Source: Girardia tigrina
Lineage: Eukaryota; Platyhelminthes; Tricladida; Dugesiidae
NCBI GenBank assembly: GCA_001938485.1
Contig: MQRK01230236.1
Location: 1 to 64,000 of the forward strand
Reading direction: 5' to 3'
DNA: 64,000 nt
The stretch's first letter is position 1, and the number at the start of each line of letters is the position of its first letter. The notes below the pieces were generated by a model. It worked only from the letters and a program-made list of their open reading frames with translations, was not told where the DNA came from and did not search any database. The position numbers and the translations under genes are program-made. Below, one piece after another: positions 13,501-23,486 of this stretch.

Positions 13501-16500
13501 TTACATGAAGAGCACAATGGTAAACCAAGGAATTTCCAAAAGAAAATAATGAAAGAAAAACGAAATCTTAATTATTTAAGTTCGTGATACAGCTTTGTAA
13601 AGAAACTTTTGTCAACCACAATTTAATCCTCGGTTTTAAATCAAGGATGTTTTTTGGAAAAGAACATATGGAGAAACCGACAACAGAAAATCCAGTCGAA
13701 GATTGGTGATATCGGCAGAAAGTTAGAATCTGCACGACATCGTTTTACAACAGTCGAAAGACGTTATTCAAGCGCCCGAAAAATCTGAAAACGAAAGAGA
13801 ATGAGAAACAGTCTTCACGAGGACTAAAAATAGTGATTGGAAGCGAAACGCGATTCCAAGAAATATCTCATTCTGTATAATATGTTTTCAGTATTTTGTT
13901 TTCGATTTAACTATTTTATTACAAGCTTTTACTACGTTTCATTTGTTTGTCTGTCTGGATGCATCAAATCTTGCGATCAAAAATTCACCAACTTCCCGTT
14001 CACCTAGCGACATGAAACTTTTAAGGATTGATGTATTCTTGGTGTCAATACACTTTTTCACTGTCACTGCTCATCTACCGTCTTTAGTTTGGCCGCAAAA
14101 AGTAATTAAAGTGTCGTTCTCATGTTTTCCTCAGTAGTAGGCTTTGAAATTTGCTACATCTAAATGCAAATAGAAAGCGGGTTTTCGCCTAGTAGGCTTT
14201 GATAATTTAGTCAAAAAAATGTGGGAAGTGGGTGAAATAGATACAGAACCGCAAATATATGACAAATTATAAAATATTGTACACCAAAAATTTTTTTGGT
14301 ATGATTATACTTATTTTACTCTTTTAAACAAAATTCGACATAAAAATTATTTATTAATTTATTTTTAAAAAATATTTTACTTTAAAGTATTTAAACAAAA
14401 AATTATAGAAATCTGTTAATGTCTCGTCTAATGATCACGGTTGATCCATTACGAAAACTTCATTAATAAATTGTTACATTTCCATTGTTTTTTTTCAAAT
14501 ACTGCTGAGTATATGTCATTTTCAAACAGAATCTCAGATCAATTAAATGTCCATAAGTAATTATTTATTTTCGAAAGATATGTTCTCACCAGTAATTAAA
14601 TGTAAAAATATTTATAATTTTAAATATTTAAAAAATATTCGTATATATGAATATTTAAAACTAAAATTAATTATCACAATAATTGTTAACGAAAATTAAT
14701 TTTAATAATATTTCTATTAGAATTTGAATGTTAACTATTTGACACCAATTCATGCGATAAAATGGGGACATATTTTCATATTCAATAATTTTTTTACGAA
14801 CTATTCTACCACTTTCTATTTTTCAATTATTGGCTAACTAACCCACTTTCGCTTTTCTGCCACTTGATTCACTGAAATAAGGTGCAAATCAATACTGGAC
14901 AACATCGATCACAAACGAGAATATTCATTATACGTATGTCAAAAAGACTGATAATTTTAATTTTTCGTCAACATAAATCCAATTTAGTCTGAATATTTAT
15001 GAACAAAGTCACTTAAAATGATTTATTTATTTTATTGAAAAGAAAAAAATTTCACAATTATTTCAATTAAACAAAATTATCAAAAATAATTATTTTAGTG
15101 TTCAAATTTTTGTTTTAATCTCCGACCATGAACGTGTGATTTGTAACACGTAGTTACAGAACGGTAACTCCATTATAAAGACATTTCGTTGTAATGAGTA
15201 ACAGCGCATCACTGTCAAGAGAGACGAGGTCGAGTTGTTATGGCAACATTGGGACCTATTATGTAAAGTAGGTTATCTTTGTCTGACACGATAAAGAACA
15301 TAGAAATAAGAATTGTTTATTTATTTATTAACTGTTTTATTATTTTTATAACAGTAATATATATTATTAAGCATTAAAAATCAAAAATTCTATTTAAGCT
15401 AAAAATTTTCAAATTGGATATAATTTTTATTATTTGTTACATTTTATTTTAATTAATTAGTGTCTGCAAATATTACTGTTAAAATGTCTAAGTTAATGTT
15501 TTCACAACTATTTTTAACATTTCAAAGTCGTTATCGAGGCACCTTTACCTTTATTTTAGTCATTTTTACGATCAACCCTGATACATTTATACAGCATGTA
15601 ACATTCAGTAATAATATTTTTTCTATTAAACATTTTTTTATTTTGAAAAATTAAAATTTTTGTTGATCGTCACTATCCTCCCTTAAAATTTCTCTTTTAC
15701 CCCATTTATGATAAATTATCGCTGTTTCCCGACCACTGGTTTAAAGATTTCGTCTAACGGAAATAAGTATTCTTCAAATAAATCGTCAAATAATGAACGG
15801 ATAGAATGTCTTAAGTCTTACTTAATTCGTGCTGGAGAACTTTGAGCTTCTCCGCAATTATTTTTAGCTACGCAAGTGTAAGTACCATTGTCTTCAGGAT
15901 ATGTATATAATATGTCTAGAGCACAGTAACCTCGGTCAAACACGGCATTGAATCGACTCCCTGAGATAAATGATTATTGATGCTGATAAAAATTAAAATT
16001 CACCCATCGACATAGATTGTCCATCTTTTTTCCAGTCAACAGATAAGGAAACGTCATTTCTTGGTTCTAAAAAAGTTTCTAAATGCACACCGACACCTTC
16101 ATTCACTGTGATATCAGACTGAAGAGCTTTAATAAATTGCGGTGGATGCGGAGAGTCGTGTTTCTCCACATGAGAAGGCTCATTTTCATTGTCATGAACT
16201 TGTAAGTTCTCAATAAAATCAACATTATTATCCACTTTAGCTTCTGGTATCACCCTAAATTTTCAATGAGAAATTTATTCGACTTTTATTTATCAAAACT
16301 AACGTAATATGAGCTGGAGTACTTTGACTTTGACCGGATTTACTTTTAGCCACGCAAACGTAAACTCCACTATCTTCCGCAATTGAATATGAAATAGCTA
16401 GTTCTGCGTACCCTCTTTCGAATACCGTGCTAAATCTAGTTCCTTTTTAGTTGGATGTTAATTAATATCATTTGATTTTTTTAATAATCACCTGTTAGAA

Positions 16501-16762
16501 GTGGTTTGCCATCTTTGAGCCATTCAATAGAAAGAGAATTATCTCCGGTCGGAGAAACTTGACTTGAAAGTAAAATTGGTTCTTCCTCCGAAACGGTAAG
16601 CTCATTTTGTAAATTTACTACAAAATGAGGGGCTTCGAATTCTTTGGCATCATAATGGCTTTGGACACCTCCGTGACCTTTCGATTTATTAAAAGCAGCT
16701 ACGTGATTAACTTGCGCATTCACGGCAACTCCATTTGGTACATTCGAATCTCCAGACTCCAT
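7585..16762 (-). CDS. Kettin/sallimus-like immunoglobulin-domain muscle protein, N-terminal part
   Basis: This is a spliced host gene. The exons I can join, high to low, are 16492-16762, 16304-16442, 16004-16254, 15822-15960, 8720-8902, 7803-7901 and 7585-7756; every junction is GT-AG and phases match, giving about 418 residues. Three introns in the first cluster and one in the second are about 45-50 bases. The start ATG at 16762 has a good context (A at -3, G at +4). Two tandem Ig domains are each split after the GKPLLTG/GQSMSMG turn. They have the kettin pattern: no Cys in strand B, EW or DW-K-DG, then RGYAELAISYSIAEDSGVYV and C-V-A-K. After a linker a third Ig begins (APHFDKGLQDVVIDEG) and stops at a GTAAGT donor at 7584. 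Known members are elastic sarcomere proteins binding actin near the Z-disc. The rest of the gene lies beyond the window or unseen; the linker exon is the weakest part. Confidence 0.8.
8199..8557 (+). mobile_element. Non-autonomous Helitron with an internal inverted Helitron
   Basis: The start is TC-TTATAAAAGCCCAAGTCA and the 3' end has the Helitron hallmark: a 16-base hairpin CCGTCATACATGACGG (8530-8545), a short spacer and a CTRR-like end (here TTAG, one base off CTAG). Inside, at 8273-8389, lies the reverse complement of a whole mini-element: CTAG and hairpin at 8273-8300, then the GCAGTGAGTGACTTGGGC end. ATCTACTTACAATTGTAAGT palindromes repeat between. No coding sequence is present, so mobility would depend on a Rep/helicase elsewhere. 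It lies in an intron of the immunoglobulin gene. Confidence 0.7.
8720..8902 (-). CDS. Predicted linker exon of the immunoglobulin gene
   Basis: This exon is inferred from phase. The Ig exon ending at 15822 leaves two bases of a codon, and an acceptor (TATTAG) at 8903 restores the frame into EMENKLHPYSVKQAYSLSD, then a charged helix with KEIEEINKLFKRVW. A donor reading AA|GTATAA at 8719 leaves phase 2, which fits the acceptor TTTTCAG at 7902 of the next exon. The frame stays open past the donor to 8560, so the exon could instead be longer. The helix has a W in a heptad-like context reminiscent of spectrin-type repeats but is too short to assign. It sits at the far end of a 6.9-kb intron. Confidence 0.45.
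9000..10490. other. Intronic AT-rich stretch
   Basis: This lies inside the large intron of the immunoglobulin gene. It is AT-rich with homopolymer runs. No coding or structured element was recognised. Confidence 0.5.
10500..10700 (-). mobile_element. PLE tail with hammerhead-like motif
   Basis: On the minus strand 10580 down to 10551 reads CTGAAGA, T, GCCAC, loop of four A, GTGGC, GAAA, then the palindrome ACATGT (sharing its first A with GAAA). This matches the 1.78-kb motif in layout (core strand, one extra T, perfect five-base-pair helix II, GAAA, palindromic helix III) with a different helix sequence, so the pairing is conserved by compensating change. No endonuclease coding sequence is attached, so this looks like a solitary terminal repeat of a PLE. 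Confidence 0.6.
10551..10580 (-). ncRNA. Hammerhead-ribozyme-like motif
   Basis: CTGAAGA at 10580-10574 and GAAA at 10558-10555 flank a perfect GCCAC/GTGGC helix with an AAAA loop. Helix III would be the self-complementary ACATGT. It is the cleanest helix II of the motifs in this window. Confidence 0.65.
10830..11069 (+). mobile_element. Non-autonomous Helitron (second copy)
   Basis: This is the same family as 8199-8557 and simpler in structure. It opens with TATAAAAGCCCAAGTCACTC and ends with hairpin CCGTCATACATGACGG (11042-11057) followed by GTTATTTA and CTAG at 11066-11069, with T next, as expected for insertion between A and T. The middle is a long AT palindrome around ATTCATGATAATTTTCCATA. 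It has no TIRs and no coding sequence. It lies in the large intron of the immunoglobulin gene. Confidence 0.75.
11378..11619. mobile_element. piggyBac-type MITE
   Basis: A 242-bp element with perfect 12-bp inverted ends CCCTTTCCAGCC / GGCTGGAAAGGG, each flanked by TTAA (11374-11377 and 11620-11623). TTAA duplication and CCC termini are the piggyBac signature. There is no transposase inside; open frames crossing it are not genes. Confidence 0.8.
11700..15821. other. Large-intron sequence, no gene recognised
   Basis: This is the rest of the large intron of the immunoglobulin gene. It is AT-rich. Short coding-like traces at 12690-12790 (IPELKDRIDEEFNKLKN) resemble the C-terminal end of an IS630-type transposase but are too short to claim. 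A less AT-rich patch at 13640-13870 has no identifiable product. Confidence 0.45.
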
Positions 16763-16769
16763 TTTTATT

Positions 16770-17540
16770 CCTAGCTGCTTTGATTTTAAAAAATGAAATA
16801 TTTTCTAAATATTAAATAAGTGATTTTTGTTGCAAAAGTCTAAGAAAAAGTAGATGCATGTGCTTTTGATGTGTGTCTTTTTAGCAATACTTAAATGTGC
16901 GATGCACAAATTCTAAAATCGATAAACAAACGAATTTATTAAAGACAATTTTTCCACTTTATTTGCCAATAAATATTAGACATGCTAGGAATAATGTATA
17001 ATTTTCTTTTCTCCCACCACACATATTTTGTTGTCATAATGATGTCAAAGGGAAAACACATTCGACGTTGACTGTTTGAGCGCTGATGCTTTTTGGATTA
17101 AAGAAAACATGTAAAATTGATATTTAAAAGCGGTATGTTTTGTGTTCGACGATTTCCCTTAAAATAGTTTTTGCCCTAATGATGGCGAATGCATTTTTTA
17201 AATTTTCTGTTTCAAAGAATTACTATTAGAGAATTTAAATAATTCGTATATTCTTTAATTTCAGATAAATGTTTTGAAATATTTGTTGAGAGTAAATTGT
17301 TTTGTTTTCTATTTTGAATGAAATGTATGAATTGAATAGAAAGTAGAGAAAACAGGTATAAAATTTTAGAACAACTTGATAATTAATTATAATAAATGAT
17401 CTTTTATTCAAATATTTTCTAAAATTCAAGAAAACAATTTGAATTTTCTTTCTCCGTCCTCAAATAATCTCTTATTTAAAATCGGAACAATTGAGTAAAG
17501 TTAGTATTTGTTCCATTTCGAAGTTAAAGTATATTCATAA
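16770..17540. promoter_or_regulatory. Upstream region of the immunoglobulin gene
   Basis: This is the gene-free 5' flank of the minus-strand immunoglobulin gene whose start codon is at 16762. The promoter should be here if 16762 is the true start, but I see no clear TATA box or initiator that stands out from the AT-rich background. Confidence 0.3.
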
Positions 17541-17544
17541 TAAG

Positions 17545-18574
17545 CAGTGCTTTTTTTCTAGTAAAAAAAGGTTTGGGAACTCATTTTATATCTGTTTTTT
17601 ACCTTATGTCAGAAAGTATTATAATTGAATTTTCCCACTGAACACAAATTTATTTTACAGGAAATTTAAAGACATAAACGTTTTTATAAGAAAATGAAAA
17701 AAAAGAGTTTATTTATTATAAAAACCAACCTGACTAAAGTTTATGTGGAAAATCAAAAATCTATTCTACTGTATTATAATACTGTACCGTATTAGGCTTT
17801 AAAACAACTTCCAGAGTTTTCTCGTGTTTTCATCAGACAAATCATCTCGATTTCTTTTCTTGCTTTGTGAGTTTAGAGCTAAATGTTTCCCTCGAATCAG
17901 TCAAGAGTCTACGTACTTTGTAGGATCAAAATATGTTAGAGGAGGGCCGACCATTCTGATGAACAAAAGTGCCGGGACTGTTTTTGTCATAAGCGAAGCT
18001 CTCATTGGGGTGATTATCAAATTCATTTTTGAGAATCCCCTTTCACACTCGCTGGAAGAAATGGAAATTGTATTAAGAGTATCTATCAGAGGAAGAATTC
18101 TTTCAGAATATGTTCTTTCCGTAAGATAATCACGGAATCCATGAATGATTTCCCTTGCGTTAAGTTGCAGCAAATGTCAACTGGTTGTTCATGTTATCTG
18201 TCCAATGGCTCTGATCAAGTATGCTAGTCCATTGAGCTAGTTCAACATCCTCATTAGACAGTAATCTTTTCGCAATCGATTCGCTAAGTTTCTCGTAAAA
18301 GACATTTGCATCAATAGGAGGGTCATTTTTGCAGTTTCTGTTATGTAGTACAGTTCCATTAAATATTAGAGAATAACAGCATTTGCTACTTGGTACATTT
18401 ATATAGCTTGTTGTTTATTTGTAAACCGTAATTTATGTCGTTCCCGTGAGTCCCCACTGTAAAAAAGGACTGACAGTAAGTAAAACGCTGATTATTTTAT
18501 ATAAATATAAACGAATCTGGCAAAAAAAGATATGGGAACTGAGTTCCCATGAGTTCCTACTGAAAAAAGCACTG
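17545..18574 (-). mobile_element. hAT element with intact ends and 8-bp target duplication (ZNF862/KIAA1586-like transposase relic)
   Basis: The ends read CAGTGCTTTTTTTC at 17545 and the inverted GAAAAAAGCACTG at 18562-18574, flanked by an exact 8-bp duplication ATAATAAG (17537-17544 and 18575-18582), which is diagnostic of hAT. The minus strand carries only the transposase C-terminus: NDPPIDANVFYEKLSESI (about 18330), ELAQWTSILDQSHWTDN, then after one frameshift at about 18180 LNAREIIHGFRDYL and TISISSSECERGFSKMN plus ASLMTKTVPALLFIRMVGPP, the dimerisation domain of the ZNF862/KIAA1586-like hAT group. An in-frame TGA sits where W is expected in KYVDS-LIRGKHLAL; the frame then runs to a stop near 17810. 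Internal deletion has removed the catalytic core. A second, terminus-like block near 18447-18476 repeats the end sequence. Confidence 0.85.
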
Positions 18575-18589
18575 ATAATAAGTAAAAAA

Positions 18590-19240
18590 GAATAAAATTT
18601 ATTTCTTCCGAAATTCCAGTTGTTTGTAAAAAAATTGACTTCTTCTACTGTCCTTCCCTAGACTTTATACTGCCTATTAAAATTATATCGGATGTTTGGA
18701 ATTACTGGCTTCAATAGTGGAGTACGTCGAGATATAATTATCTGTTATATAATACATATATCAAAAAAACACATAAAAAAACTCGTATCACGATGTTCAT
18801 TTTCACTAATCTCCGAAATCACTGAACCAATTTCAATGAAATTATGTATATATATATATATATATTGTATGATCAAAAATTAACAGATTAGATAATTTTT
18901 AATCTCATCTTCCTTTTTAAATGCGAATTTGAGGTTTTTTATACATAAAGGATTTAATTCATTTTTAAGTTCTATAAGTTTCCAAAAGAAGGCGGTTGTC
19001 TAAGTCTTAAATTTCATCCATTTTATTGAATTTAATTGACTTCTGATGTTAAAATTTATCTACAGTCAATTAAATTCAATAAAATATTTTTATATAATAA
19101 ATATATAGATAAGTTTTACTTAATGTAATTAGTTATTGTTTCGTTTATTAATTTTATTCTTAGGAATATACCGCGAAGAAAATCTAACCTCAACAATCAA
19201 TGTAGCAGAATCACAAGACATGAACGTCGTGCATAAGCTA
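18590..19240. other. AT-rich spacer
   Basis: No gene was recognised. It contains a short TA microsatellite (about 18848-18866) and a pair of short inverted words TCAATTAAATTCAATAAAAT around 19020-19085. Confidence 0.4.
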
Positions 19241-19269
19241 AAAGATCGATAGAACAAACTGTTCAAATT

Positions 19270-19905
19270 AATGAAGAGCAAAGAAAGAGCAAACGATTTT
19301 TATGCCGGAATCTTCATTCTTGTGGATCTCTATAAGAATTGGGTTAATACCAATGTTGAATAGTAACATGGACAGTGGGCACCCTTGTCTGACACCTCTG
19401 TTGATGGGTATTGCCGGAATTGATTGTCCATTGCATGAGTATTCCGATGTATTGTTTGAATAAATCGCCTTTATCAGATTGCAGGATTTGGAATTCATCC
19501 CTTTTCTTCGTAGTATCTCGATCACATGGTCGATGGGCATTCTACTGAATGCACCAGTGAGGTCCAAGAATGTGAAATGTACTTCTTCAAGTTCCTCAAG
19601 GATAATTCTCAGTACATTATTGTGCTCTGCACATCCATCGGAGGTACCGTACCTTTCTGGAGTAGGAAAATGAGATCGTTGTCCATTAGCCATTTTTCCA
19701 GTTGCGCCTTAAGACATGATGCAAAAATTTTGTAGATACACTCCAATAGGGCAATTGGTCTCCATGACGAAACCTCGCTATATTTGCCCTCTTTTCCAGG
19801 TTTAGGAATTAGTATTGTTATGAATTCCCCGCAGTTCGTTGGTAAAAATTCCCATAAGATTGCGTCCCTGATGTTGATGTATGGTGATGATCCGAAGTTT
19901 TTCCA
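19270..19905 (-). pseudogene. LINE reverse transcriptase fragment
   Basis: This is a non-LTR reverse transcriptase relic on the minus strand. From 19890 it reads FITILIPKPGKEGKYSEVSS then WRPIALLECIYKIFASCLKA (RT blocks 1-2). A frameshift at about 19660 leads into DGCAEHNNVLRIILEE, FTFLDLTGAFSRMPIDHVIE (block A with the catalytic D) and INRGVRQGCPLSMLLFNIGI (block B). The sequence then ends at about 19285, before the YxDD box, so the copy is truncated within the RT domain. The DGCAEHN motif suggests a clade near R2/NeSL, but the call beyond LINE is tentative. Confidence 0.8.
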
Positions 19906-19919
19906 TTTCTATTTTTTTA

Positions 19920-20240
19920 AGCAGTTGTGAAGAGCGGGTATTTAATCGGTACCCCTATAATTTCTTCGAACGAGCAGACGTGAGAAGAATTGTGAAATGG
20001 AATTAAGGTTGATAAAGTACCATCAAGAGAGCATATTGGAAGGGTAGAAAATGTTGCAATTTTTATGGTCGGTGCTCCTGTTGACATTCCAGCCATCAGA
20101 ATCACACATTTTAACATTACCGGAAGACTAATTTCAGAAATCCAACGTTCGTACGATGCACTCCAATATCCGTTGAAATTTCTGAAAAGACAGGATAAGT
20201 ATCGCATTAATGCCAAACAGCGTGATCCAGTTAATGATAA
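19920..20240 (+). pseudogene. Helitron Rep/helicase-like domain relic, first part
   Basis: On the plus strand AIFMVGAPVDIPAIRITHFN leads to ISEIQRSYDALQYPLKFL and KRQDKYRIN. The word RSYDALQYPL is a hallmark of the Helitron helicase-like (Rep) domain; the V-A-I-x-M-x-G block upstream also fits. The open frame is 20065-20310, but family similarity ends near 20240. The protein resumes at about 21003, so about 760 bp of foreign DNA separates the halves. This shows that autonomous Helitrons existed in this genome, which could have mobilised the two small copies at 8.2 and 10.8 kb. Confidence 0.8.
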
Positions 20241-20540
20241 AATTTTAAATTTAACATTTCAACAATTTAATTTATTATTTTATGCTATTAATCTTTTAAT
20301 TTTTCATTAAATTAACTTATTTAAAATCAAATTGAAATTAATTCATAAATTTTTACTTTATTTTTTTTATTAAATAAACTTCATTAAAATTCATTCATTT
20401 AAATTGCAATTAATTTATATTTTTTTCATTTTTTTTGTTAAATTCTTATTTAACATTTAAATTTATTTAAATTCAATAATTTATAATGGCAATGAAATAA
20501 GTAAATAACAAAAACGTCATTTATCGATATAAGATTTATT

Positions 20541-20815
20541 TTTGACAACATGTTTCACCTTCACAGGCATCTTCAGGTCTTCCGTTTGGGTTTGTAAAGC
20601 GATCTTCTTTTATACTTGCTTGGTTGTTAGCTAAGCGGTATTACGCAACTCATGGATTAATTTATTGATATCAATTATTATAATTTTATTTGATATCAAT
20701 AAATTAATCCACGAGTTATGTAGTACCACTTGCACAACAACCAAGCAAGTATAAAAGAAGATCGCTTTACAATCCTCAAACAGAAGACCTGAAGATTCCT
20801 GTTGTAACATAATGC
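20541..20815. repeat. Inverted pair of PLE tails (imperfect palindrome)
   Basis: Two arms of about 110-120 bp, left 20566-20677 and right about 20694-20806, are near-exact reverse complements (for example ATACTTGCTTGGTTGTT against AACAACCAAGCAAGTAT) around a 16-base AT spacer. The left arm carries on the minus strand CTGAAGA (20576-20570) and GAAA (20556-20553) with helix II GCCT/AGGT, a hammerhead-like core; the right arm has CTGAAGA on the plus strand at about 20790 but its second core strand is decayed. Head-to-head terminal repeats are a known PLE arrangement. The unit sits inside the Helitron Rep relic. Confidence 0.7.
20553..20576 (-). ncRNA. Degenerate hammerhead-ribozyme-like motif
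   Basis: Minus strand: CTGAAGA, T, GCCT, GTGA loop, AGGT, GAAA, then ACATGT (sharing its first A with GAAA). Helix II closes with a G-U pair, so it is weaker than the copies at 1.78 and 10.56 kb, but it keeps the same extra T and the palindromic helix III. Confidence 0.5.
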
Positions 20816-21002
20816 TCTAAAATATCATTTTTAATTTTAAAATTTTTTTTGTATTTATTTAACCTTTTAAAACTTTCAAATTTAAAAAAAATAATAAACT
20901 ATTTTGACGAAGTACAAATTTAAACTAACTGCTCATAATTTTAATTTTAAATTCTTTTATTGATAATTAATAATGCTTGTATTATTTTTTATGTCTTGGG
21001 AC

Positions 21003-21235
21003 AAATAAAAAAGTTAGTTCAATGAACTATTTCATCCGTCTATTGATGATAAGACATAATCAGGATAATTATACTTGTCGATATCTCCAGATGTTCCGTC
21101 AATTATGTTGTGAATTTGTACTCGAAGATATAAAGTGAACGTCTGAGAATTATTCGATTCAACCAACCCAAATTACGATATGAAGAATACATCCACTTAC
21201 AAGATGCTATTAACGGAAATGTTGATGGATAAATA
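21003..21235 (+). pseudogene. Helitron Rep/helicase-like domain relic, second part
   Basis: This continues the 19.9-kb relic. KKVSSMNYFIRLLMIRHNQD is followed by NYTCRYLQMFRQ and, after a frameshift at about 21103, by YVVNLYSKI, one TGA, SERLRIIRFNQPKLRYEEY and IHLQDAINGNVDG. The R/H-N-Q-D-N-Y, S-E-R-L-R-x-I-R and Y-I-H-L-x-D-A-I blocks are typical of Helitron Rep proteins. Similarity fades after 21235; the helicase part is not seen. Confidence 0.8.
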
Positions 21236-21676
21236 AACAAAGTCGATATACGTATTGCATTTATATTACCCTGACTCTTATTCATGAATTTGATCAAAAT
21301 TATATTTATTTAACAAGGTTTTTTTCTGATTTGTTGCATTATCTGATAGTTGTTTCGTAGGCGCTGATTGAGACTCCTCGAGCACGAATAACCAATGTCA
21401 CTCCACCGGTTAGACATATGTAACTGTGTTCATGGTCGGTCAATCATGAGAGAGGTTTTAGTCTGTGAGAACCGTCATACAAACACTATTCTTATACTCT
21501 AAATAGAGTTATACCATATATCAGCTAACACAATACACTGTTGGCAGAAAAAAATGAAAAACTGCTAACACAACAGTGAATTGGCTTTTATATGGGGTCA
21601 ATAAAAAAAGATCAGACATACATGCTCTCACCACTAAAGTTGAACCCTCTCTCACAAAATTTCAACCAATCCTACA

Positions 21677-22165
21677 CTACAAATTATCCTGAGGGGGGAC
21701 ATCTAACGGCTCATCATGCTCAAAGATGTCTCCCTCAGTGTAAAGTATCCCATCGTCAAAGTCAGCCGGATTGTGAGCAGGAATCTGGCATTGGATTTCT
21801 TGTAGGTTGGCACGCGGATCCTGAAAGTCTCTCCACTGAAGGGCTGACCACTTGATGTTGGATAGAACACAGGCGCGAGCAATCGCTATTTTCCTTTTTC
21901 CTAGAAGTAAATGTTTAAGAATAAGTTCATTGTTGGGTAACCATGATCCTAGTGGCCCAACAATGAAGATGTCAAGTTCAACTTTCCACGAGTCCCCATA
22001 TGCATGTTGAATTTGTTCCCTCAAGTCCCAGTATTTATTTATATTTCTCTTATCAGCATTATTTATATTTCTTTCAGTCTCATATGGGCATTTAATATCT
22101 ATTAAGATTTTACGCTTTTCCCGGAAACAAACTTGAAAGTCCACTCTGAAAATAGCAAATAATTT
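21677..22165 (-). pseudogene. LINE restriction-like endonuclease C-terminus (R2/NeSL-like)
   Basis: An open frame of about 155 codons on the minus strand begins VDFQVCFREKRKILIDIKCP and continues YETERNINNADKRNINKYWD, then FIVGPLGSWLPNNELILKHL and ends PLDVPPQDNL. The ILIDIKCPYE word followed by a K-Y helix and V-G-x-L-G-x-W is the layout of the PD-(D/E)xK nuclease found at the C-terminus of R2/NeSL-type LINEs. The proline before the first aspartate is replaced by V. It cannot be the missing end of the RT piece at 19.3-19.9 kb, because on the minus strand it lies upstream of it. The frame has no internal stop, so the copy may be fairly recent or a domesticated exon; a TTTTCAG acceptor-like word precedes it at about 22150. 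Confidence 0.65.
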
Positions 22166-22289
22166 CTTCTGAAATTAGCGCAAACGAACATCGTGGCAAA
22201 AGATTTGATATAAAATTAATAAAAAGAATATACTATAACAGGGTTATTTACACCATAATATCAATTATTTATTTCTATAATCTCATAAA

Positions 22290-22490
22290 TTTTACTATTA
22301 TGGCAAGAAAGAAGCCCAAAAATATTTTGCAGGAAATGAAAAATTTGTGATAGGATTAAAAATGTCAGAAATACTGGGAATTGAAAGACGTTCAGCAGGC
22401 ATCTTTCTCAAAATGCAAGCAAAAGATGATTGATTTGTTCCCATTCCAAAAAGGCCACAAAATAGAATGGTGAATCTAGAATAACTTTTT
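22290..22490 (+). pseudogene. Unidentified coding relic
   Basis: I do not recognise this one. The plus strand reads YYGKKEAQKYFAGNEKFVIG, LKMSEILGIERRSAGIFLKM, QAKDD, one TGA, FVPIPKRPQNRMVNLE. Amino-acid composition and the absence of other stops over about 65 codons look like a real protein with one W codon turned into TGA. No domain could be assigned; it could be part of a transposase or a host exon copy. Confidence 0.35.
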
Positions 22491-22499
22491 TTGTGGTAG

Positions 22500-23480
22500 A
22501 TCAAACGATTCATAATGACGTTGCATCAACAAATGTGAGTACTCTATAAGAAAAGCAAGAGGTAACACTGGAAACAAATGGTTCTCTAGTACCCATTTTA
22601 CTGTACGTAATAAATAAATTAACGAAGTGCTTGATATAGAAAATGTTTTGTTTATATTTCACAATATTATTATTTTCTTTGTCTTTCAGGAAAGTAATTT
22701 TGGTAATTGATTTACAAAATTATATTAAAAATATTCATACCATATAGCAGACTAATGAATAGGAAATATAACTTCAAAAAATTTAATTTACGATGTCTAA
22801 GACGAAAGAACATTTAACAACATTCTAGCAGCATTTACAGACAATATTCCCCAGGACACCTGAACTGTTCTAACATTTGCAATAATTTATGGGGGGGGCT
22901 GTTAACAACGACTGATTCAAAATGAATATTCAATATTACCATCGTACATGAAGTGGGGAATTCGTTCTTGAAATGTTTTTAATATTCATATATCAATTAG
23001 TATAAAAGGTACAAAAATATGTTTGAATAGTCTATTAAAATGTTACGGAAATTACAATTTATAAACAGATTTTAATGTAAATAAATAGAAAACTGGTACA
23101 AAAATGTTCGTCGAAATCATTCTGTAATCATTGATAAAATGGAAACAGCTGCATGGAAACAATTTGCTTTTGGCTTCAAACTGAATTAAGTTGTTTATTT
23201 AACAAAAAGTTAAAGAAAATTCCATTAATTCTTACGCATTAAATTGAAGAAGTTGCAGTTTGTTATTTATTGTTTTTCAAATATTAAGATAAATTTGATT
23301 ATTCTATTTTCATTACACTTGAGTCAATATTTTCAATATTTAGGATCAAAAGATTTGATCATCAATTCTTCACCCAGATCAATCGTTCACAGTAATTATT
23401 AAATTTAAAACCTGAACATTTATATTTATTTGTATTTCCCTACAATCAGATACATAAATTGGTTTATAAAAGTGTCTTCG
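22500..23480. other. AT-rich spacer
   Basis: No gene, RNA or element was recognised; there is a short G run at about 22890. Confidence 0.4.
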
Positions 23481-23486
23481 AAGTAA

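Noticed and set aside
13943-14137. Short plus-strand frame beginning MFVCLDASNLAIKNSPTS
   Set aside because: Its less AT-rich DNA looks like repeat sequence; no family match and no splice support within the immunoglobulin intron.
19270-22165. One LINE comprising the RT piece and the restriction-like endonuclease piece
   Set aside because: Both are on the minus strand but in the wrong order for a single element: the C-terminal nuclease lies upstream of the RT.
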